DNA of 38,942 bases. Origin: Lachnospiraceae bacterium. GTDB lineage: Bacteria > Bacillota > Clostridia > Lachnospirales > Bianqueaceae. The stretch is taken from positions 1-38,942 of the forward strand of contig JABUST010000071.1 in NCBI GenBank assembly GCA_021442595.1. Direction: 5' to 3'. The notes beneath the pieces are model-generated. The model saw only the letters and a program-made list of their open reading frames with translations, was not told the DNA's origin and ran no database searches. This document shows, one piece after another, positions 22,001 through 28,405 of this stretch; position 1 is the first letter of the stretch, and every line of letters starts with the position of its first letter. The translations under genes and the position numbers were made by a program.

Positions 22001-22797
22001 TGGTGGAGGAATTCCCGGAGATGCTCCGTCTTACCTTTGAAAAGGAAGTGCTGGGGTTATATTTGACAGGGCATCCCCTGCAGGCAGACGAAGCCCTGTG
22101 GAGGGCCACCATCACGAATCCCGCTACGGACTTCGCCTACTCCCCTGTCGATGATGACGACGCTGCTGCTTTGGAGGCTCCGAAGCTGGAGGACGGCAGA
22201 GAAGTCATTGTGGGAGGACTGGTGGCTGCAAAGACCATTAAGTCTACCAAAACCAATAAGCTAATGGCATTTCTGACGATCGAGGATCTTTATGGTACTG
22301 TGGAAGTGCTGGTATTTCCCAATCGGTATGAGGAATACAAAGAGCTGATGGAAGAGGACAGAAAAATCTTCGTCAGGGGAAGAGTCAGCGCAGAAGAAGA
22401 GAGCGACAGCAAGCTGATCTGCGATGTGATTGCCCCCTTTGAGGATACATCTGCCCTGCAGAAGAGACGGTATACCGGACGCAGCTTCGGAGTATCCCGC
22501 GGACCCGGAAATGCCCTGGGAATAGAAGGTCCTAAAAGCCCCATGACGACTGCGGCTCAGACAGAAAACCCTGCGCCTAAGGCAGTATGGTTGAGATTGG
22601 AGAACATGGATGAACTCCGTAAAATGCAGGAACGTATTTTTAGTATATTGTCAAAAGAACCGGGAAGCAGGGATGTAAAAATATATTTAAAGCAGGACGG
22701 AAAGCGGCTGCAAGCACCTGAAAAGTACCGTACGACAGGTAGTTCGGCAATACTTGATGAACTTCGAAAGCTTCTTGGAACGGAAAATGTAGTTTGA
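19066..22797 (+). CDS. dnaE: DNA polymerase III subunit alpha
   Basis: PHP domain [80 protein letters not shown]; C-terminal OB fold. RBS aaggag at 19051. Confidence 0.97.
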   Translation: [1243 protein letters not shown]

Positions 22798-22847
22798 TTT
22801 GAGTGATGCAGTACATATGCCGTATATTTGGTTTGTATGGGAAATGA

Positions 22848-22876
22848 TTGACATAGATAAATGCACATGATATAAT
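22848..22876 (+). promoter_or_regulatory. Exact-consensus sigma-A promoter with extended -10, driving the RiPP operon
   Basis: TTGACA (22848-22853), 17-nt spacer, TATAAT (22871-22876) preceded by TGA (TGn extended -10). Confidence 0.9.
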
Positions 22877-23052
22877 TAAAAGCAGAAAGGGAGATTTTCG
22901 GTGATGTTTATTATCCGATATAAATGCTGAAATCGCCTTTGTTACAAAGTCAGGATAAATATGAAAATTGAACTACGGTCAAAGATGAGATGTACATGAA
23001 AAGGAGCTTTAGAAATACGAGTTTGTGAACAAAATGCTAAGGAGATGATAAC

Positions 23053-24018
23053 ATGGAAAAGTATTTTGACTTGCTACCCACCCCTAGTTTTAAGCTTGGT
23101 TCTTGCATCGAAGGAAGGATTGCAGCCGCTGTAGAGTTCTTGACAGAAGGAAGAAAAAAGGCAGAAGATTGTTGTGAAATATTGCGATATTGTACATTGG
23201 TAACTAAAAAATGCGACAAGAGTAATTGCGGAATTGACCCTTGGTTTTTGCAATGTACTGAATTTATGCTTGATGATGGTTCTTTATTAACATCAGAAAA
23301 AGGAGAATCTTTGTTCAATTATCTTAACGCGGATGAACACATCCTGTGTGAGACTATTATAATTGCTCCTATGTACCTCCTACCCGCAATAGAAAGGGCT
23401 TTTGAAAATAGGACGGTTGTCATTGTCTGGATTAATCGGGCAAAATATAAATATGAGAATGATCATGAAAAGAGATTACAACTTACCCATTCGTGGCTGT
23501 TAAAAGGTATCGATACCGTCAGAAAGAGGGTTTGGATTAGTGGGCAGATGGTAGATGGACCGATTAATCCTGTTTCCTTTGAGGAGTTAATGGAGGTATA
23601 TGCAGGTAAAATTACGATTATAAAAAAAAGAGAAGAAAACACTCACGTTATGATTCCGGATACCTTTTTAGCGAATAAAGATAGATTAAGAATAAGTATC
23701 AATACAATATCCCATGTTCTTCATGTTTGTCAAACAGTGACTAGCGAAAAAGAATACAAGAAGCAAATAGAGGGGGTGGTGCTTGACTGCAGATATAAGG
23801 TTAAACCTTATGTTATGATGCTGCTTATGGATAAAGAATTGCAAGAGATACTGGATGTGGATACGATTGAACTTAGTTTGTTTTCAGAGCAATTGGATAA
23901 ACTAATCCTGTTGATGATATGGAATAAGGAAGGAGAGAGACAGATAACACAGACAACTGAGGTTATTGCTTCTATGGTTAAATTCGCTGACCGAATGAGT
24001 GCAAACATGGAGGCGTAG
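23053..24018 (+). CDS. Uncharacterised 321-aa protein, first gene of the RiPP operon
   Basis: RBS aaggagatgataac-ATG; Cys-rich segment CCEILRYCTLVTKKCDKSNCGIDPWFLQC; position in operon. Confidence 0.8.
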   Translation: MEKYFDLLPTPSFKLGSCIEGRIAAAVEFLTEGRKKAEDCCEILRYCTLVTKKCDKSNCGIDPWFLQCTEFMLDDGSLLTSEKGESLFNYLNADEHILCETIIIAPMYLLPAIERAFENRTVVIVWINRAKYKYENDHEKRLQLTHSWLLKGIDTVRKRVWISGQMVDGPINPVSFEELMEVYAGKITIIKKREENTHVMIPDTFLANKDRLRISINTISHVLHVCQTVTSEKEYKKQIEGVVLDCRYKVKPYVMMLLMDKELQEILDVDTIELSLFSEQLDKLILLMIWNKEGERQITQTTEVIASMVKFADRMSANMEA

Positions 24019-24025
24019 AATTGAG

Positions 24026-24829
24026 ATGAGCTGCTTGAGTAACATGCTTCCAAAGGAATATGAAGATATTCAAAAAAGGCTTACGCTGGATTTAAATTAT
24101 ATCATAAAAATAGTGCTTGCAAATGACCTGATAAAACCAAACTCTTGTATCTTGGATATTGGGTGCGGCACGGGAGACCTGTGTGAGGAGCTGCAGCGAT
24201 GTAGGGACGACATTACAGTGTTTGGCATAGACAGCAATGCTAAGCTATCTGCGTATTTTGAACAGCGCAGTACAAAGCATGTACGTTTTAGCATCAGTGA
24301 TGCTGATAATCTTCCGTTCGGTAATGGCTCGATACATTTGATTTGTGCACGTATGGTATTATCCCTGTTATCACCGGAGGCGAGAAAGGGGATATATTCC
24401 GAAATAAGGAGACTTTTGACAGAAGAAGGGAGCTTTGTTGTATATGAAAACATGGATTCAGAATTAAGAACAGCTCAACCGATTAGATCGCAAGGAAGCG
24501 TTTTGGTAGCTGCTGCGAAAATGAGACGATATTTGCCGGGAGATAGACTTGCAGAGATTATGCAGGAGCTACAAGCATTATTTGATGTAACTGCACAAGT
24601 TATTATCAAAGATTCCTATAATCCGGGGAACGGGGCATTAGAAGACTATTACTGTTTTTCTGACGAAGAGAAAAAGAACCTGAAAGACAGTGTAGTCGTC
24701 CGTTCCGGTTGTGTAGATGCTGAACTGTTGTTGAACTATGACAACGAATTAAGGAAGTACCTACAGGGTGGAGGGTATGCAATGGGATCGCAAATTATTC
24801 TTGTATGCAAAGAAAGGAAGAGTATATGA
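24026..24829 (+). CDS. Class I SAM-dependent methyltransferase
   Basis: Motif I CILDIGCGTGDLCEEL; VFGIDSNAKL; FSISDADNLPFGNGSIHLICARMVLS. ATG overlaps downstream: ATGA junction with the radical SAM gene. Confidence 0.88.
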   Translation: MSCLSNMLPKEYEDIQKRLTLDLNYIIKIVLANDLIKPNSCILDIGCGTGDLCEELQRCRDDITVFGIDSNAKLSAYFEQRSTKHVRFSISDADNLPFGNGSIHLICARMVLSLLSPEARKGIYSEIRRLLTEEGSFVVYENMDSELRTAQPIRSQGSVLVAAAKMRRYLPGDRLAEIMQELQALFDVTAQVIIKDSYNPGNGALEDYYCFSDEEKKNLKDSVVVRSGCVDAELLLNYDNELRKYLQGGGYAMGSQIILVCKERKSI

Positions 24830-26148
24830 GTAAATCTCCATCCAGGTTTAATTGCTTCCGTCAAGTCTCTGAGGATTCCTTCTTGGTACTTAATACATTA
24901 AGCAGAAAGCTTGTTCTTTTAAGAGGATTAAAGAATCCTGATGAGTTGATGCCCATCTTTCAACGACAGAGTGAGCAGACATGTCATAAACTCTGCATGG
25001 ATGGTATCATCTGCGATCGAGATGAAGAATGGAATCAAGTTTTATATGAACTTCGTAAAAGAGAGTTTGGAAACGATGTAGTATCAGTAACAGTTCTTCC
25101 GACTATGGCATGCAATTTCAGATGCAGATATTGTTATCAGGATGGCACTGGAAATATGATACGGGATGATGTACTAGACGCATTAGGAAAATACATCAGA
25201 AAAAATGTCCGTAATTGTCGAGTCTTTAGGCTGAATTGGTTTGGCGGGGAACCTACACTATGTATAGATAAGGTTGTTCGATTTACTGAAAAAGCTAGGA
25301 GTCTGTGCGTTGATAATAAAGTTCTCTTCACCTCTCACATGACCACAAATGGTTATGGGCTGGATGCTGAAACATTTATGAGATGTGTTTCTGCGGGAAT
25401 CAGGTATTATCAGATAACAATTGATGGGCCGGAGGAAATACATAACTACCAAAGGCCACATGTCACAAATAAGGATTCATTCCAAGTGGTCATTAATAAC
25501 CTCAAGCAGATTAGTCAAATACCTCGTAATCACTATTTTGAAATTGGCATTCGCATAAATGTGTCGGCCAAAAGCGCTCCGCTTATGGATGATTTCATTG
25601 ACTCCTTGGCAAGAGACTTTGGAGACGATAGACGTTTTGTGTTTGTATGGCAATGGGTTAGAGACTGGGGAGGAGAGCGTATTGCAGATGATAAAGAAAA
25701 CTTGATTGGTGATGCACAAATTTGTACCATGCTATATGAACTTTCCGTGGAAAAAGGGCTTAGCTGTGCAACATGGTTGATGAATTCCGGAGATGACGGA
25801 GGATGCGATGCAAAGATGGAGGGTTCTTTCACAGTAGACCCGGAGGGGAATGTGTATAAGTGCTCTATGCATCTTGACGATCCCATTAATAGAGCCGGAA
25901 ATTTGCATTCTAATGGGGCCATTCATTGGAATTCTTCAATTGTTCCGCAATGGCATAATGGTGAAGTAAAGGTAGAAGAAAAGTGTGAAACCTGTCCGTT
26001 ATTTCCAATATGTCGGATAACTAGTTGTCCTTATCGGGAGATTAAGACCGGAAGCAACATTTGTATGGAGTATAGAGATATGATACAAGCTCACATGCTG
26101 ATGCTGCATCGGCAGAATAAATCTGAAGTAATATGTTTGGAGGTATGA
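24826..26148 (+). CDS. Radical SAM/SPASM peptide maturase
   Basis: CxxxCxxC in TMACNFRCRYCYQDG; FGGEPTL-like NWFGGEPTLCID; SPASM-type C terminus with CETCPLFPIC...CPYR...CMEYR. Confidence 0.93.
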   Translation: MSKSPSRFNCFRQVSEDSFLVLNTLSRKLVLLRGLKNPDELMPIFQRQSEQTCHKLCMDGIICDRDEEWNQVLYELRKREFGNDVVSVTVLPTMACNFRCRYCYQDGTGNMIRDDVLDALGKYIRKNVRNCRVFRLNWFGGEPTLCIDKVVRFTEKARSLCVDNKVLFTSHMTTNGYGLDAETFMRCVSAGIRYYQITIDGPEEIHNYQRPHVTNKDSFQVVINNLKQISQIPRNHYFEIGIRINVSAKSAPLMDDFIDSLARDFGDDRRFVFVWQWVRDWGGERIADDKENLIGDAQICTMLYELSVEKGLSCATWLMNSGDDGGCDAKMEGSFTVDPEGNVYKCSMHLDDPINRAGNLHSNGAIHWNSSIVPQWHNGEVKVEEKCETCPLFPICRITSCPYREIKTGSNICMEYRDMIQAHMLMLHRQNKSEVICLEV

Positions 26149-26150
26149 CA

Positions 26151-26381
26151 ATGAATGCAACAGAAAAGCTTTTAAGAGTATTTGAGTCATGCGGCATTTT
26201 TATAGTGGAAGACGAATGGAACGATGACTTAAATTTAGATTCGCTGCAATATGTATCCGTGTTGGTTAGGATAGAAGATGTGTTTTCATCTGAAATACCG
26301 GATGTATACATCTTTGAAAATACTTTGCACTCCTTTCAGGATTTTAGGGAATTAATCAAAGAGATTGAGAGCTCTAAATGA
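26151..26381 (+). CDS. Acyl carrier protein-like protein
   Basis: 76 aa acidic protein with DDLNLDSLQYVSVLVRIEDVF, matching the carrier-protein DSL phosphopantetheine site; RBS ttggagg. Confidence 0.75.
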   Translation: MNATEKLLRVFESCGIFIVEDEWNDDLNLDSLQYVSVLVRIEDVFSSEIPDVYIFENTLHSFQDFRELIKEIESSK

Positions 26382-26413
26382 ATGATGGGAATAAAAAGGG
26401 AAAGGAGGTAATC

Positions 26414-26506
26414 ATGAGAAGACTTCGCAAAAAAGGAAGAATCCTAAGGAAAGTCAGACTCTTTGGAGAAGGCCATGGCGGAAACTGCTCCTGCAGCGGT
26501 AACTGA
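26414..26506 (+). CDS. Putative RiPP precursor peptide, 30 aa (alternative in-frame start at 26378 gives 42 aa)
   Basis: aaaGGAGGtaatc-ATG; MRRLRKKGRILRKVRLFGEGHGGNCSCSGN*. Basic N-terminal leader, Gly-rich hinge, Cys/Ser C-terminal core; located among radical SAM, ACP, S8 protease, YcaO and exporter genes. Absent from the supplied ORF track because of size. Confidence 0.8.
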   Translation: MRRLRKKGRILRKVRLFGEGHGGNCSCSGN

Positions 26507-26512
26507 CGGGAA

Positions 26513-26540
26513 CCCCGGAGAAGGATACTCTTTTCCGGGG
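26513..26540 (+). promoter_or_regulatory. Strong hairpin between the precursor gene and the protease gene (attenuator or mRNA-stabilising element)
   Basis: CCCCGGAGAAGGATACTCTTTTCCGGGG; about 11-bp stem allowing one G-T wobble; no U tract follows. Confidence 0.7.
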
Positions 26541-26566
26541 CTACATTTGGGGTTATGGAGGCATAT

Positions 26567-28405
26567 ATGAAAACAGTAGTTATTATTGACTCGGGTATCA
26601 ATGTTGCTCATCCCGCATTTACAAAAAAAATCTTTAATATAGAGCATTATACAATCGAGGATGAGCATAAGGAAATGGACATGAGAAAAACTTCTGACCC
26701 AAACGTATTGTGTTTGCACGGGACGGGTGTTTTCTTCATTCTTTCAAGATATGAGGCTGCTTCAAAGTTTATAAGTGTCAATGCATTCAAAAATGACGAG
26801 TGCTCGGAAGATGGACTGCTATTTGCCCTAGAATATATACGAGATAATATCCCCGCAGATATGATAGTTTTGAGTGCCGGAATAACACAATGTGAACAGA
26901 TCAAACGGTTATCTCTTGTTTGTGAGCAACTTGATCATAGAGGAACAATTATCATAGCAGCCTATTCGAATGAAGGTTCACTAACATATCCTGCTGCATT
27001 GGATAGCGTAATCGGTGTTGATTATAGTCTTAGTATCTTTTCTGGCGATGAGTATCAATTGGTTGAAGATTCCCCAATCAATATTCGCGGAATAGGGCAG
27101 AAGCAGCGACTACCAGGAGATAAGGGACGTTTTTCATATCAAGGTGGGGCTAGTTTTGTGGTTCCTCATATTGCAGGGCACTTGCTGCGTGAAATGGAAA
27201 ACAACGAGGCAATAAGTGATCGAAAGACGGCCTTGGACTTCTTAAGAATACATGCTGACAAAGTAATTACAACTGCACAATCAATAAGGAAAGAGAAATT
27301 TATTACTACAAACAAGAAGGCGATAGTTTTTCCTGTGGAAAAAGAAACAACCCCTTTGTTTGTTTTTTCCGACTTGATTGACTTTAGTATTGTTGAGGCC
27401 CTGGATATCCGAATGTCCGGAAATTGCGAGAGAAAGATCAGCGAGGTAATTGATATTCCGGTTAAGAATGACTTGATTGTCAAAGCAATGGAATTATATA
27501 GAATTCCCGATGATATAGATTTGGTTATTGTCGGACATACCAATATGTATGATGCAATAACAAGACGCAAAATCAGAGAGTGGATCATGAAAGAAACTGA
27601 TAATAAGAACAGGAGGTTCTATTTTTACGATCCGTTCTGCTTTTCCGATCAAGAAAGAGTACAACTGGAAAGAAAAGAAAATTGTATTTTTCCGTTTGTT
27701 ACAGTCGCAAATGTGCCGAAAAACCGATATGGGAAATTACATATACCGGGAGCTCCCGTTCTTGGAATATTTGGCACGGGACCTAAGCAAGGAAAGTTTA
27801 CATTACAACTGAAAATGCGGAAGGAGATGATTGGCAGAGGGTATAAGACGGCAAGCCTTGTCACAGAACCTGCTGGTGAACTTCTGGGAATGGAAGCTGC
27901 AATAGCAATGGGCAGCAATTCTACATTCGAGATTAGCGGATATGAAGCGATTTGCTACATAAATGAACAAATCAGAATGATGGATTTTGAAGAACCCGAT
28001 ATTATCATGGTAGGGGCACAGTCTCAATCTGTTCAAAATGGATTCGGTAATACAAGCTTGTATAATCAACGGCAGCATGAACTTATTCTTGCAACACAAC
28101 CTGATGCATATATTCTATGTGTCTCATGCGAAGATGAGTATGAATATGTACTACGGACAATATCCTATTTGGAGTCAATCAACAATGCTAAAGTCCTATG
28201 TTTAATGGTTTTTCCTCTTGTTTATTCTAATGTTGACGGATATTTGACCGGAAAGCCAAAGAGAGTCAGTGAACAAAAGCTGAACAATTATATTGAACTG
28301 CTTGGCGAGGTTTGTCAGCTTCCCATCTTTGTACAAGATAAAGAGGAAAGCATTCGGAACGTAATTGACATTATTGAAGGAGAGTTTGCGGAAAATGAAT
28401 GTTGA
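26567..28405 (+). CDS. Subtilisin-like (S8) protease fused to a BioD/DUF1611-like P-loop domain
   Basis: S8 triad candidates: VVIIDSGIN (Asp), CLHGTGVFF (His), YSNEGS (oxyanion Asn), GGASFVVPHIAG (Ser). C-terminal half: GIFGTGPKQGKFTLQLKMRKEM (GTx4GKxT P-loop spacing). Start 26567 has GGAGG at 26557. Confidence 0.82.
   Translation: MKTVVIIDSGINVAHPAFTKKIFNIEHYTIEDEHKEMDMRKTSDPNVLCLHGTGVFFILSRYEAASKFISVNAFKNDECSEDGLLFALEYIRDNIPADMIVLSAGITQCEQIKRLSLVCEQLDHRGTIIIAAYSNEGSLTYPAALDSVIGVDYSLSIFSGDEYQLVEDSPINIRGIGQKQRLPGDKGRFSYQGGASFVVPHIAGHLLREMENNEAISDRKTALDFLRIHADKVITTAQSIRKEKFITTNKKAIVFPVEKETTPLFVFSDLIDFSIVEALDIRMSGNCERKISEVIDIPVKNDLIVKAMELYRIPDDIDLVIVGHTNMYDAITRRKIREWIMKETDNKNRRFYFYDPFCFSDQERVQLERKENCIFPFVTVANVPKNRYGKLHIPGAPVLGIFGTGPKQGKFTLQLKMRKEMIGRGYKTASLVTEPAGELLGMEAAIAMGSNSTFEISGYEAICYINEQIRMMDFEEPDIIMVGAQSQSVQNGFGNTSLYNQRQHELILATQPDAYILCVSCEDEYEYVLRTISYLESINNAKVLCLMVFPLVYSNVDGYLTGKPKRVSEQKLNNYIELLGEVCQLPIFVQDKEESIRNVIDIIEGEFAENEC

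Noticed and set aside
26374-26719. Minus-strand ORFs across the precursor region
   Set aside because: No RBS and opposite to the operon; the plus-strand 30-codon ORF with GGAGG fits the context better.
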